64,000 nt of DNA from Conchocele bisecta (GCA_029237695.1 CM055280.1:34754616-34818615); one strand, 5' to 3'; positions 22,175 to 33,389 are shown, counted from the stretch's first letter. Program-made: numbers and translations. The notes: a model not told the origin generated them from the letters alone.

Positions 22175-24001
22175 GGTGTCACAGGAAATTATCTCCCCTG
22201 GAAATCTTCCCCCCCCCCCCCGGGGGAATATTTCCAGGTTCGAATCTGGAAATATCCCCGGGAAGAATTTCCTAGGAAATTCTCCCCCCTCCCCCCCTGG
22301 AAATTCTCCCCCCCCACCCAAAAGTTTGTGTTTGAATACTACAAAGCAGAATTATTTCCTACCAAACATGTGCACATAGGCACAATGTATGTCATTTGGT
22401 AGTATAAGAAAGGGGAACATAAAAAATCACCTCCCTCACACCCCACCCCAATCTACCATATGCATAGTGTACATAGTGTAAGTCCCTTGATAGACAAGAA
22501 TATCACAAGATTGGGGGAAGATTTCTGATGAAGTGAAAATGTTTGTGTAGAACAGTTAGCATGTGACGCATGAGGGGGAGAGAGGGATGAGAGATTTTCC
22601 TAGGAAATTCCCCCCCCAACCATCTACCATCTTTGTAAGACAAGAATAGCCCACGATTGGGGGAGTATTTCTGATGAAATAATGTATGTTGGTGTAGAAC
22701 AGATAGCATGTGGCAGGTATTGGTGGGGGCGGGGGAGATTTTCCTAGGAAATATCCCCCCACCTCTATAAATACATGCCAAATGCTATCTGTTCTACACC
22801 AACATAATAAATTTCATTTCATCAGAAATACTCCCCCAATCGTGGGCTATTCTTGTCTACAAAGAGACATTCACATCCGCTATGCATATGGTAGACGGTT
22901 GGGGAGGGGAGAATATTTCCTAGGAAAATCTCCCCCCGCCCACCAATACATGACACATGCTGTCTGTTCTACACCAATATACATTATTTTGTTTCATCGT
23001 GGGCTATTCTTGTCTACAAAGAGACGTCCACGTCCACTATGCATATGGTAGGGGGGGGGGCGGGGAATATTTCCTAGGAAAATCTCCCCCCCCCCCCACC
23101 AATACATGCCACATGCTATCTCTTCACCAACTTTCATCAGAAATACTCCTCCCAATCACCTGCTTATAATTCTTCTCCTCTACAAAGAGACATTCACATC
23201 CACTTTGCATATGGTAGATGGTGGAGGGAGGGTGATATTTCCTCGGAAAATCCCCCCCTACCAATTCATGCCACATGCTGTCTGTTCTACACCAACATAC
23301 ATTATTTTGTTTCATCAGAAATACTCCCCCAATCATGCGCTATTATTGTCTACAAAGAGACGTCCACATCCACTATGCATATGGTAGATGGGGGGGGGGA
23401 ATATTTCCTGGGGGGCGGGGGGAATATTTCTAGGAAAATCTCCCCCCTCCCCCCCCCCTCCCTAAATACATGCCAAATGCTATCTGTTTTACACCAACAT
23501 ACATTTCATTTCATCAGAAATACTCCCCCAATCATGGGCTATTCTTGTCTACAAAGAGACATTCACATCCGCTATGCATATGGTAGATGGTTGGGGGGGG
23601 GGAATATTTCCTAGGAAAATCTCCCCCCCCCCTCAATACATACCAAATGCTATCTGTTCTACACCAACATACATTTCATTTCATCAGAAATACTCCCGCA
23701 ATCACCTGCTATTCTTCTCATACATTATTACGTCCTCTGTTACCAACAGACTGGTTCTAGCATGTGCATGTTGTATGCTCCTGAGCACAATATCAACAAT
23801 GTATATGAAAATACATTAAAAGTTTTGTGGACAGTGTCTGTGAAGGTGGTGATGGGGGGGGGATAATTTCTAGGGGGGGGGGGGATATACCTAGGATTAA
23901 GCCTGGAAATCTCCCCCCCCTAGGGGGGGAAGATTTCCAGGGGGGGGGGGGGGAGATTTCCAGGGGGGGGAGGGGGGGGAGGGAAGATTTCCTGTTACAC
24001 C
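22175..24001. mobile_element. G/C-tract element bounded by inverted repeats
   Basis: The outer ends match in inverse for 15 bp with one mismatch (GGTGTCACAGGAAAT at 22175; GGTGTAACAGGAAAT on the minus strand ending at 24001). Inside, GGAAATCTCCCCCC and its reverse alternate more than a dozen times, often joined as TTTCCTAGGAAA. A ~172-198-bp unit (TCAGAAATACTCCCCCAATC at about 22824, 23317, 23515 and 23687) makes up the middle. All open frames here follow the C and G runs and are rejected as genes. Confidence 0.6.
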
Positions 24002-24240
24002 AGCAACATGTACTTGGGCCATGTAGAGATGTGGGTTTCAAATTTCACCTAAATGGCAAGTGGGAAGGAAATACTGTATTTTTCATGATGATTGCGGAGA
24101 TGATTGAATCCATGAGCTACAGTCTGGGCAGGCGGGCGAGAGGGTAGAGACAGATAGACGGACGGACGGACGGACATAGAGGCACTATAATTGCCACAGA
24201 CAATAATTGCAGTGGCATGTTGTACATACATTTACATGTG
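24002..24240 (+). repeat. Pearl-like 3' fragment with (ACGG)n
   Basis: Contains ACGGACGGACGGACGG at about 24160-24176 followed by CATAGAGGCACTATAATTGC. Only the end of the element is visible. Confidence 0.45.
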
Positions 24241-24954
24241 TAAGAAACAGAGAAAACAAGCTAGTAGCTTATATGAATTCATCTCCCTTCCAGTTCTGCA
24301 AGCAATCTGCCATCTATCTGACAATTTTTTTTTGCTAATATCAACATGATACTGACATCAGAAACATGCAATTTTCTTTACACCTGCTATCTGGAAATCA
24401 GCCAATCAAAGGCAGAGCAATTCATGTAACCAATCACATGTAAGAAACATTAATGTACCATATTGATCCTAATATATGGTCTCGGGCACGATGCAAAATT
24501 AGATTGCTAATCGGCATCTTAAAAACTTGTCAACTGATTTCATAAGAAACAAGGCATAAATAGATAGATAGCCTTGTGTCCTATAAAATCAGATTAGTAA
24601 ACATCATACGAGACATGTGCGATATTTCGTAAAACTATTTACAAAATTTGCGATAGTTCCCGTAACTTACATTGAAAGTTGACGAAATTTACATAGCAAA
24701 TGCGGAAAACCATTCCACATTTGCTATGAAAATTTTGTCACACATGTTCTGAGGTACAAAATCACATGGTGTGTCTCATATGTGGCTGTGACTGGAGGAA
24801 CTGGAGCCACATATGAAATCATCACATAGATCCTCTATGTATTAAGTGGCATGATCTGACATAAACTAACTGTTCATGATTGCAGAATAATATGCTTAGA
24901 AAAAAGTTAATAAGATGTGGTACACCAAGACAAAATAAATCTTAGACATTATGT
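24241..24954. other. No recognised feature
   Basis: AT-rich; a short inverted pair GCAAATGCGGAA / CCACATTTGC sits near 24695-24733. No exon or known repeat seen. Confidence 0.35.
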
Positions 24955-25590
24955 TTGTAAAACATGGATATGCCCCCATGGCACACTGGACTCACTAGAG
25001 ATTGTGTGTAAAAAAAGAAAACACAAATTTCAAAGTCATTTGAGAAAATCTTACAAACTTTTTGACATAAGATAATGGCTAAGTGTTTCAGCACCATTTT
25101 GAAGGTCACAAAAGTCAAGTCATGTCATTGGTGGTGTGACGCAGGTGGTGCGACACATGTTCAGGTGAATGAACTGTCCAAATATTAAAGCAATCCTTCA
25201 AGTAATATTGAAGTTATTGCATGATGGAGAAACTCTTACAAACTTTTTGACGTAAGAAAATGGCAAATTGTTTCAGCACTATTTTGAAGGTCACAAAGGT
25301 CAAGGTCATGTCATTGGTGGTACGAGTGTCTCACACGTGTTCAGGTGAATGAAAATTCCAAATATTAAACCAATCCTGCAATATTGAAGATATTACATGA
25401 TGGAGAAACTCTTACAAACTTTTTGACTTTTTGACGTAAATGTACATGGACAACACACTTAGGTGATTTGAGACTCTTACAAAAACTTCCATAAAAATAA
25501 ACGGACAGACAGACGGACAGAGAGGGTGAAACCTAAAGGGCACCTCCGAATATCGGGGTGGGGTGGGGGGGGGGACCCTAATTAGGGTGT
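24955..25590 (+). repeat. Pearl-like element with ~175-bp core and GACAGACGGACAG tract
   Basis: The box CTTACAAACTTTTTGACGTA recurs at about 25050, 25228 and 25410, with AAGGTCACAAAGGTCAAGGT in the second unit. It ends AAACGGACAGACAGACGGAC, GTGAAACCTAAAGGGCACC and a G-rich tail. Related ends occur at 38040-38280 and 62330-62430. Confidence 0.55.
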
Positions 25591-25867
25591 ATTACCTGCC
25601 TACGAGACCAATGCATTTCAGTGAATTGATATGATGCTTCCTTCCAATATGTACAACAGAAAACCAAGTCAACCGTAGTCAACACACACAAACTACGCAG
25701 AGAATGTTCACAAACAGGGCAGACCCTGTTGAGACTACACTGATTGCAATGACAAGACAAAGTCGAGAGATCCAAGATAATCTCACATGCAACTACAACA
25801 AAATATAGAATATTTCAAGTGCGATTTGTTTCCAAGCACCTTCTTAACCCATTACATTTCAGTCTAA

Positions 25868-27269
25868 TACCCCCATCACACCAGAGCTACATCCATGAAG
25901 ACCTCACTGCGTCCATGAAAAAAGGCCGGAACGCAGTGCGAACTCCTAGAACGTACGGAGGACGCAGTGGGGACTTTTCATTGACGTGGTATGGTCTCCA
26001 TGGTCTCCAGAGACCGCGTTCCTGCTACGTGGACTTTGGACATGTTCAAAACCCACGTAGCACGGACGTGGCCCGAACAGGACGCAGTAAGGACCTACTT
26101 AGGACGTAATAACAGCGCCATTGACGTAGCGTAGACGTAGAGGAGACGTTGTATTGATGGTTAGAGCGTAGCAACAATGCAGTGACAACTCCATCCTTGT
26201 CTACTGCGCGTCCACTACCAAATGCAGTTGTCGCTACGTCTTCGCTACGTCCATACTACGTTACATAAGACCCCATGAAGTGAATACTACGTTCGTGGCA
26301 CGTCCATGGTACGACCATGAAGTTTATATCACGCCCACAATGTGTCCAAACACCGACATACCTACGTTCTCACCACGTCTATGCAAAATAGTATAAATAC
26401 CAGGCACATCTATCCACTGGCATCAGTTCTTGTCAAAGTCATGGATGTGCACAGGCATAATGTGCTTATTCTCCAACAAATGGGTGTGAATCAACAGACT
26501 CAAGATGAGCAATTGACACTGCTGGTGATGATGAGAAGACGGAGGAATAGAAGACAACGAAGATCTTGCTGGGTGCGTCCTTGGCTGCATGCTGATGAAT
26601 TCTTGCAATGATGGAATGTCCCACATGCCTGCGCTGCCATTGATGGAAAACATGTTGCTATCAGGGAAGCCACCCAGCTCCGGTTCCTTGTATTTTAATT
26701 ACAAAGGTTTCTTCTCTGTGGTGCTGATGGCGTTGGTCGATGCAGACTATAAGTTTGTGTGGATTGATGTTGATTTGGGAACTGATGGGGTTCTGTCGCT
26801 TCTTCCCACGGCCAGCCGGTGCTTTCTGCTGTTGCCGGACCCTCTTTGGCGGCATGATGCTGGTCAGAGGTTAATTATGATTGTGCCTGTTAAATATATG
26901 ACTGTTCTTCGCTGTTTGACTTCTGGATACCGAATGAAAAATGTGTCAACTTGCAGGACCATTTATAGTGATGTGGCGGACGAAGTATAGACGTAGCTAC
27001 AATGCGTCTCAATCTGCACGGACGTAGCGAGGACGTAGTGGGAACCCTTCCGACGCCGCACGCACGTAGCGTACGCGCACATAGAACTCAGTGGGTACTC
27101 CACCAACGCAACATGAACGTAGCAAGGACGTGGCGCGGACGTAGCATGGACGTGACAATTTCACATTTTCATTGATTTTCTCGAAGACCACGGCGTTGTC
27201 GCGGAGTCCTAGCATTTTGTTTAGAACTCCAAGGACGCAGTGGGAACTTCGTTAGGTGTGATGGGGGTA
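25868..27269 (+). mobile_element. Harbinger transposon relic with intact ends
   Basis: 15-bp perfect terminal inverted repeats (TACCCCCATCACACC / GGTGTGATGGGGGTA) are flanked by TAA at 25865-25867 and 27270-27272, the 3-bp TWA duplication known for PIF/Harbinger elements. Both subterminal regions are packed with ACGTAG and GACGCAG words in both orientations. The centre carries a broken PIF/Harbinger transposase (26342-26990). Length is 1402 bp, shorter than autonomous copies. Confidence 0.85.
26342..26990 (+). pseudogene. Broken PIF/Harbinger (HARBI1-like) transposase
   Basis: The first part (to 26611) ends with a basic stretch and RRSCWVRPWLHADEF, like the RRWWVRP segment before Harbinger nuclease domains. 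After an in-frame stop (26609-26611) the frame continues WNVPHACAAIDGKHVAIR, matching the catalytic AIDGKHV motif (first Asp of the DDE triad). One extra G near 26662-26666 shifts the frame; the next frame reads KPPSSGSLYFNYKGFFSVVL and ALVDADYKFVWIDVD, typical of the family. The later catalytic residues are not recognisable. The protein would not be functional. Confidence 0.85.
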
Positions 27270-27549
27270 TAAGGATACGATAATTATCGTAAAAAAAAAT
27301 CTCATTATTTTGTTTATTTCTCCAAGGTATATGTTGTCACCACTCATTTAACTCATCAAGACAATTCACACGAGTGGCAACAATATATACTTTTGAATTG
27401 AAATAAAGAAAATAGGGATTTATTTCTCATAAAAGTTTCATACTACATGTACTATAATTGTAATCCGTCTTTAATGTGTTAAGTGGAAACTGAATGTAAA
27501 ATTGCACACAATCAATACCTCAAGTCCAAATGTACACAATTGTCAAACA

Positions 27550-27815
27550 CACCAGTGCTGCACTCCGTACCGGTGTAAAATGTTTCACGTTGAAACAGGC
27601 GCTGGATTCCAGACAAATATCCACTCAGCTATAGACGATACTGCATGAACACATTTTCGTCTAGTAACCGGCGCAAGACATTTGCGCAAGTTACTAGACG
27701 AAAAATGCATTTATGTCACATTTCCAAGTAGAGTTGTGTGGCATCTCGCCAGGAGACCGGTGCATTTTCAGACATGTAACATTTTACGCCAGTGCGCAGT
27801 ACAGCACCACTGACA
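27550..27815. repeat. Foldback with nested stems
   Basis: Outer arms GGTGTAAAATGTTTCAC and GTAACATTTTACGCC enclose a stem ATTTTCGTCTAGTAAC (27653-27668) / GTTACTAGACGAAAAAT (27690-27706), with an inner GCGCAAGACATTTGCGC hairpin. Noncoding, probably a MITE; ends and duplications not resolved. Confidence 0.55.
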
Positions 27816-28195
27816 CAATACAACCCAGGTTTGTCAGTAATGTTGAAAAGGATCTCATTTTTAGCAGCGGGGTCTCAAACACAGACAGCATAATTCCTCT
27901 CTGACCTTGTAAAGGCTACAAGCCAGTAGATCAATGCTACGAGTGTCCACAAGAATTCCTACATGGACCACCGGCCAATAAAATGGCCCTTAGGACTTGT
28001 ATGACCAGCGTAGATCCTGATCATTATACTTGTACAACAAATACTCTTATCGAAGACTGTGTTATTCATGGATATACACAATGCTAGACTGACATAACCT
28101 TTACCACCGTAGTCCCTGATCAGACTGGGCTGCACCTGTGCATCCGGAAGCATCATAAGATTGGTTCGGCGAATCTAGTGGGTGCACCCGCTACC
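27816..28195. other. No gene; dispersed GATCAGACTG repeat fragment
   Basis: 28015-28150 contains fragments of the dispersed TAGTCCCTGATCAGACTGG repeat. Otherwise nothing recognised. Confidence 0.35.
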
Positions 28196-28204
28196 CATCC
28201 AACG

Positions 28205-28272
28205 TGTATGTTGTTGCCACTCAGTTGAACCGTCTCGCCGAGACGGTTCAACTGAGTGGTAACAGCGTACAC
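28205..28272. repeat. Hairpin of the GAACC type, near-perfect arms
   Basis: TGTTGCCACTCAGTTGAACC with GGTTCAACTGAGTGGTAACA around CGTCTCGCCGAGACG. A downstream GAGAAATGAG matches the family boundary. Outer TTAA ends not identified. Confidence 0.65.
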
Positions 28273-28529
28273 TTCTGATGAGAAATGAGAAAAATTGCAG
28301 AAAACATATTTTTCATTCCGTTTGTCTGCGCATGATCTGGGACTACGGTGGTTGCACACATCGTAGGGTCCTTTTTCTCGGACGGACAACAACATGTCAA
28401 CTAAGCTTGATGTACATCTCAACCAATCTCTTTCACAAAGTCAAAGTGACCCCAGAGATTTTGTTCATACAATTTCGCCAATAGCCAAAAGTCAAAGGTG
28501 AATTACGCCATAAATGGATGGCGGCGTTA

Positions 28530-28946
28530 TGCAAATGCATTGGCCGTGTCAGTTGTTGAATGTAGTTACTGATATATGATCAAGAGAGCCAGACTGGCTG
28601 ATTCGGTGTGTCCTTGGGCAAGATACCTTCGTGATAGCCTAGTCCTATCGGATGGGGACTTTAATAGTCGGTCCCGACATGCAAGGTCATCGAGCCAGTG
28701 CCGTCGTTAAATCAAAGCATAGGAGTTCACAGTATAACCTCGGTATGCAAATGCATTGGGCGTGTCAGTTGTGCTAACTGACATATGATCAAGAGAGCCA
28801 GAGTTCAGAGTATAACCTCAGTATGCAAATGCATTGGACGTGTCAGTTGTTGAATGTGCTGGACTGCTTTGGGACCAAGAGAGCCAGAGTTCATAACATC
28901 AAGAGTGAGAACATTTCCCAGTGCCAAATCCTGAAAATGGCTGAAA
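28530..28946 (+). repeat. Direct repeats with ATGCAAAT octamer, plus SINE tail
   Basis: TATGCAAATGCATTGG followed by CGTGTCAGTTG occurs at about 28533, 28744 and 28823, with ATGATCAAGAGAGCCAGA shared between units. ATGCAAAT is the POU-factor octamer, probably incidental. 28590-28720 is the 3' part of the tRNA-derived SINE seen in full at 55981-56191 (GTGCCGTCGTTAAATCAAAG tail). Confidence 0.55.
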
Positions 28947-28947
28947 A

Positions 28948-28999
<52 letters not shown>

Positions 29000-29000
29000 C
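28947..29000 (+). repeat. (ACGC)n microsatellite, 54 bp
   Basis: Thirteen ACGC units. Short histidine/threonine and cysteine/valine frames over it are artefacts. Confidence 0.9.
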
Positions 29001-29210
29001 AGCTCTCATAGTCAGTGAATCATTAAATGTAGACATTTTATGTCTAAAGTGACCATCATGTGAAGCCCTAGATTAGTTTGGTGTCTAGGTTACAATATTT
29101 CAGGCAACGGAGCATTGAAGATATATTTCTGCACTTTGCAATCATCAACATACATTGTGTGTGCTTTGATCAGAACAGAGAAACGGTAACGGAACTTTAC
29201 ACCATTCATT

Positions 29211-29440
29211 AACCTAACCCATTGCATGTAGGATCCCCATTCACAGGTATCGAAATTTACAAACATTTTTTTTATTTTTTGCATTTCTCAATGAATGTAT
29301 ATGTAAATGTTATCTCGATGAGATGGTTCAAATGAGTGGTCACAACATATACTTCTGTGCAGAAAATTTTAAAATATCTGAAATTTTCAGTCAGAAAACA
29401 AGTATCTCCAGCAGGTAGGTAGGTGTCCAGTATAGACAAT
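29211..29440. repeat. Decayed hairpin element of the TTAACCCATT family
   Basis: Starts CTAACCCATTGCATG and contains GTATATGTAAATGTTATCTC / GAGATGGTTCAAATGAGTGG, the eroded GAACC-type hairpin. The right end is unclear. Confidence 0.5.
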
Positions 29441-29623
29441 CTGATTTCTCCGTGCGTTCGCTGATCAAAATTCAAATTTCAAGACCTACAACAGTGTTCA
29501 TCTGCTCAGACACTGGTTGCTATGGAAATGGATACAATGTAAGCCATCAAATATATAATCCAACAAGCAAAATGTCAGTAACAAAGACTGTAAATGTAAT
29601 TAATGTCTTTTAAATGTTACATC

Positions 29624-29693
29624 ACAATTCATTCCCACGATATAACAATTCGTTCCCGTGGGAACGAATTGTTATTTCGTGGGAACGAATTGT
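29624..29693. repeat. 70-bp palindrome built from four GGGAACGAATTGT units
   Basis: The arm CACAATTCATTCCCACG...ACAATTCGTTCCC pairs with GGGAACGAATTGT...CGTGGGAACGAATTGTG. The same 13-base word occurs twice per arm, so the palindrome is also an internal repeat. Confidence 0.75.
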
Positions 29694-29766
29694 GAAACAG
29701 GTTCAATAAATTGAGCTGCGCTTCAATATTAAATTTCTTGCAAAAACATGGAATTTATCGAAATGT

Positions 29767-30289
29767 TTAAAGGTGCATGCCCACTCAGTAGACACAAAAC
29801 GGTCTTTATGTGAATTAAATAAATGTATAATTGTGTCACTATATTCCACCAGTTCTATAACACTTATGAGTGCCCGTTACCGGTATACAGATATAATAAT
29901 TTAGTAATATTTATTTTACTGATAGTGACGCGCGGCGTATCAGGCTATTTTCATATGCAAATGAGGCAATTTATATCGTTTAATTATTTATACTAATTAA
30001 ATGTGTCACCTGAAAAAAATAATATTTTCGACAGATTATAAAATATGATCATTGCACATCAAAAAATAAATACAGAGAACAAATAATAATGTCCGTTAAC
30101 ATTTTAAGGAAACACGGTTATTGCCCCTGATATCAGTATGGAAATTTACGTCTGATATAAAATGTATAATAATGCCAATCAATATGTGGGGTAATGGTGA
30201 ATGAATGTTTATTTTGCCAGAGAATGTCTCAGATGATGTCTCTGATATAAAGCGCATTTTGTGCCTACTGAGTGGACATGTACCTTTAA
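29767..30289. mobile_element. 523-bp TTAA-flanked TIR element
   Basis: TTAA at 29767-29770 and 30286-30289. Ends are AGGTGCATGCCCACTCAGTA and the inverted TACTGAGTGGACATGTACCT. It provides the empty site for copy B (29935-30040 reads through). Noncoding; piggyBac or Kolobok type by TTAA. Confidence 0.75.
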
Positions 30290-30338
30290 GTAATCTAGCG
30301 ACATTTAATACCATATGCATATAAAGTCCACATGTTAG

Positions 30339-30731
30339 AAAGTGAAAGTGAATAGGTTTAACGTCCCAGCAACAGCTCAGCTAAGCTAAGACGGGACCAC
30401 AGTTTAAAGTCTCATCCGATAGACCACAGAGCTCCAGTTAAGCTGCGTAAATTGGAGGTAATTTTCTTATTTCTCCATCAAAAATGGCAAGTTGGGAGTG
30501 CTTTAGAATCGTCTCAATGAGACAATTCTAAAGGACTCCCAACTTGCCATTTTTGATGAAGAAATAACAGAATTTCACCTCAAGTTGGTCAAATTACGCA
30601 CTTTAACTGGAGCTCTGGACCAATCGGATGGAAATACTATGTTAGTATTTTTCCCACCTTAGGTGAGGATTGAACTCCTAGCCTCCACTATTTCAGTCCA
30701 ATGCCATATCCCCTAGGCCACGGCCCATCCC
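30339..30731 (-). mobile_element. tRNA-derived SINE (family 1), split by a hairpin MITE
   Basis: In minus orientation: a tRNA-like head (GATGGGCCGTGGCCTAGGGG with B-box-like GGAGTTCAATCCTC), a central box equal to CAACAGCT-AAG in reverse, and a tail ending in TTCACTTTCACTTT. The MITE 30427-30617 interrupts it, duplicating GACCA. Other copies: 41791-41968, 58833-59027, 62436-62639 and a fragment at 39505-39596. Confidence 0.7.
30427..30617. mobile_element. 191-bp hairpin MITE with 5-bp TSD GACCA, inside SINE
   Basis: Perfect inverted ends CAGAGCTCCAGTTAA / TTAACTGGAGCTCTG. GACCA is at 30422-30426 and again at 30618-30622; undisrupted SINEs have it once (CAGACCAGTGGGATGG). Same length and hairpin core as 14403-14593. 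Confidence 0.85.
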
Positions 30732-30788
30732 CCACAGGTTAGAAAATGTTACTGAAAAGTGCTTTCTTATTTTCCTTGAAAGTAACTG

Positions 30789-31020
30789 CAACAAGAGTGC
30801 TGAAGGTCACAATATACAGCCATCGAGGCATGGCCAGTCAATAAGGGGAGGTACCTCACTGAAAACCAATAAGGTTCTTACTCTTGCCATGATAAACATG
30901 TGTACCAACTTTGGTTACGATCCATCAAGTAGAACTCTAGTTATTGTGCGGACAAGGATACAGAATGCGAAAATTAAAAATGGCCACCAATGAGAGGTAC
31001 ACACATGCTGGGAACATAAT
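30789..31020 (+). repeat. Pearl-like 5' end fragment, ACAAGAGTGC type
   Basis: CAACAAGAGTGCTGAAGGTC then GAGGCATGGCCAGTCAATAA matches the start of the element at 41086-41535. No microsatellite or 3' hairpin follows, so it is truncated. Confidence 0.55.
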
Positions 31021-31212
31021 TAACCTCCTTCAAAATCGTGTTAGGCATAACAATCGTTTAAAATAATAGTTTAAGAACTTAGTGTCTCATGACGAGTCCG
31101 GTATGCAAACCACCTCTTTATCTTATGACAAATTCTAGTTACAACATATTATTCTGAAGTGAACCAAGACATCTAATATTATTTTCCTATGCAAATGTAA
31201 TATCAGAACTCC

Positions 31213-33046
31213 TATATATGGGCCGCGTCATGCGAAAACCGGGCTTAATGACAAAAATTTCATTTTTCACTTTTTTGCATATTCTGAATAGCGCATCTTT
31301 TAAAAGTCATATACCACAAAAAAATATCAATGTATCTGAATTATTTTTCATGTTACATGTATTTTTGTAACACGTGGTAGAAGCGCAAATGACGTTTTAG
31401 CTCAATGACGTCGCAATTACGACGTTAACATTAACGGGCGACTTCAACGTCAATAAGAACGTTTAAGCGTAATGGAGTAGTAAACAAATAGGCCTGCCAT
31501 GTAGGTTGATTTTTTAAGTAGTGTATGTATAATTTTATACTATTAGTGAATAATTGACAAACGACACGTAACCTTGGGCAAAGTCAACATTATCTTGTGT
31601 GTACTTTTTGTACAACTACGAACGCCAAAAATATATGAGCCGCGCCGTGCGAAAACCGGGCTTAATGACAACATTTTCAGTTTTTACTTTTTCGCGTATT
31701 CTGAATTGTACATCTTTTATAAGCCATATGCCGCCAAAATTATCAATGTATCCCAATTATGTTTCATTTTAGAAGCAGTTTTATGACGCGTGGTAAAAAC
31801 TTATATGACGTTTTAGATCAATAACGTCGAAATTACGACGTTTTTATCAACGGCGTATACAAGGGGTGTTGAGTTTATGGCTCGTGTTGCAGTTGCTAAT
31901 GTAACGTCATGTTTTGGATTGCGGCCCAAGTAACGTAATATCGTATGAATAATTTTCAAATAAGGCAGAGGGAGGCGTTTCCCTGATGTTTGCTGCTGTT
32001 TGAAATAATTTTGGGGAATAATAGCGACATCATTTAACATTTCGTATGCGACGACATATTTTAAAGCAGGCAGTAGGCTATATATAACATTAACTTTGTG
32101 ACAAAACACGATACCGTGCAGATTTGGTAGCGTGATACCTTATAATTGTCGTCGTGTGTCTTTCTTGAGGATCGCATTACCATCGCCTGATATACATTAT
32201 TATGCAGTCAAGTGATAAACTGATGATTTGATACTGCACAAGCACTTTCGACTACAAAAGCAAGTTTATGAACATCACATTTCCAATTAATATGTTGATG
32301 TATTTATTTTAAATTCAATACAAACCCCGGATATTTATGTCATTACATTGTATATAGCTGCGTGTCTACCTCCATTTATGATAAAATGAGTGGCATTAAA
32401 TGGCATATCATTCGCTAAGTACTGGATAGAAGTGTTCAAAAGTGTCAATTTACCAAGATAATAGATGGTAATATCGTTGGCATACACTAGGTTGTTCATA
32501 TTTAAGATTATTTAGGAATCAAAGTGCAGTGTAAGCGAAGACTTCGCTGATATGTAGCCAGTTAAATTATGCATTCACCATTTTGAATTCATAAGGACAA
32601 TTGACGAAAAAGAGTAAAAATGTCAAAGAACGACAGTTAGGCGACAATGTACAGCGCCTGAAGCATTTCTAAGTCATTGATGCTGCGAGGAACTCGTGCA
32701 AGTATCCTTACTATAATATTTTGTCACGACACCATGGACATAATGTCAAACATGTATTCACGTTCAATGACGTCACAAGTACGTGACGTCAAGTCATGAC
32801 GTCATAATATGTGTACCGAGGTACAAGGTATCGCGTCTCATATTAGTGAAAGTTTCAGTAAGTTATCATTTTCCGATTTCTGTTCACACTTAATGTTAAC
32901 TGACACCAGTAAACGTAAATGGGAGGGCAAACTGTGAACTTTTACGGTGACACTAGACAATTTGAAACGTGGTTTTTCCGACGTCGTTTACCGCTTTTCA
33001 TGACGTTGTCATTAAGCCCGGTTTTCGTATGGCGCGGCCCATATAT
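31213..33046. mobile_element. TIR element, 'GAAAACCGGGCTTAATGACA' type, left end doubled
   Basis: GAAAACCGGGCTTAATGACA occurs directly at about 31234 and 31650, and inverted near 33008-33027. All three are preceded outward by GGGCCGCGCCAT-like sequence and short AT runs. The likely unit is 31631-33046, with 31213-31630 a second, older left end. GACGTT/AACGTC words repeat inside both left ends, and three TGACGTCA-like sites cluster at 32768-32806. No transposase is recognised (a 98-codon minus frame at 31813-32109 has no known motif). Confidence 0.55.
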
Positions 33047-33164
33047 ATATATCCGGATAACAGGGAACGCTAATCTTTATATTCAACTGTCATGACATCT
33101 ATCTCATTTGTGTAAATCTTAACAATTTAACTCCAATAACTACTTTCATTCCATAAAACACAAT

Positions 33165-33389
33165 TTAACCCATGATATGCTGAATAAACCGTTATGAAGT
33201 GTTAACAAATTGAAATAAATTTTGCTATTTTGTTACTTCTTCTCAAGAGTATATGTTGTTACCACTCATTGGAACCATCTCGATGAGACGGTTCCAATGA
33301 GTGGTAACAACATATACTTCCATGCATAATCCAAAAAAAATAAATGTTGTGCAAAAAAAATTGTTCAGCCTCAGCATGTAACGGGCTAA
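33165..33389. mobile_element. TTAA hairpin MITE with 69-bp near-perfect palindrome
   Basis: TTAACCCATGATATGCTGA at 33165; the right end CAGCATGTAACGGGCTAA has lost the exact TTAA. The hairpin 33249-33317 has arms of about 33 bases (GTATATGTTGTTACCACTCA...), with a single A/C mispair by the CATCTC box. Confidence 0.7.

Larger units (their letters stand above)
25844..27482. mobile_element. TTAA-flanked hairpin MITE split by a Harbinger element
   Basis: TTAACCCATTACATTTCAG at 25844 and TTTAATGTGTTAA ending 27482 are the outer ends. Removing the nested Harbinger (25868-27269 plus one TAA) leaves about 234 bp, the family's usual size. The hairpin (27328-27410) has GTATATGTTGTCACCACTCA arms and is partly decayed. 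Confidence 0.7.
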
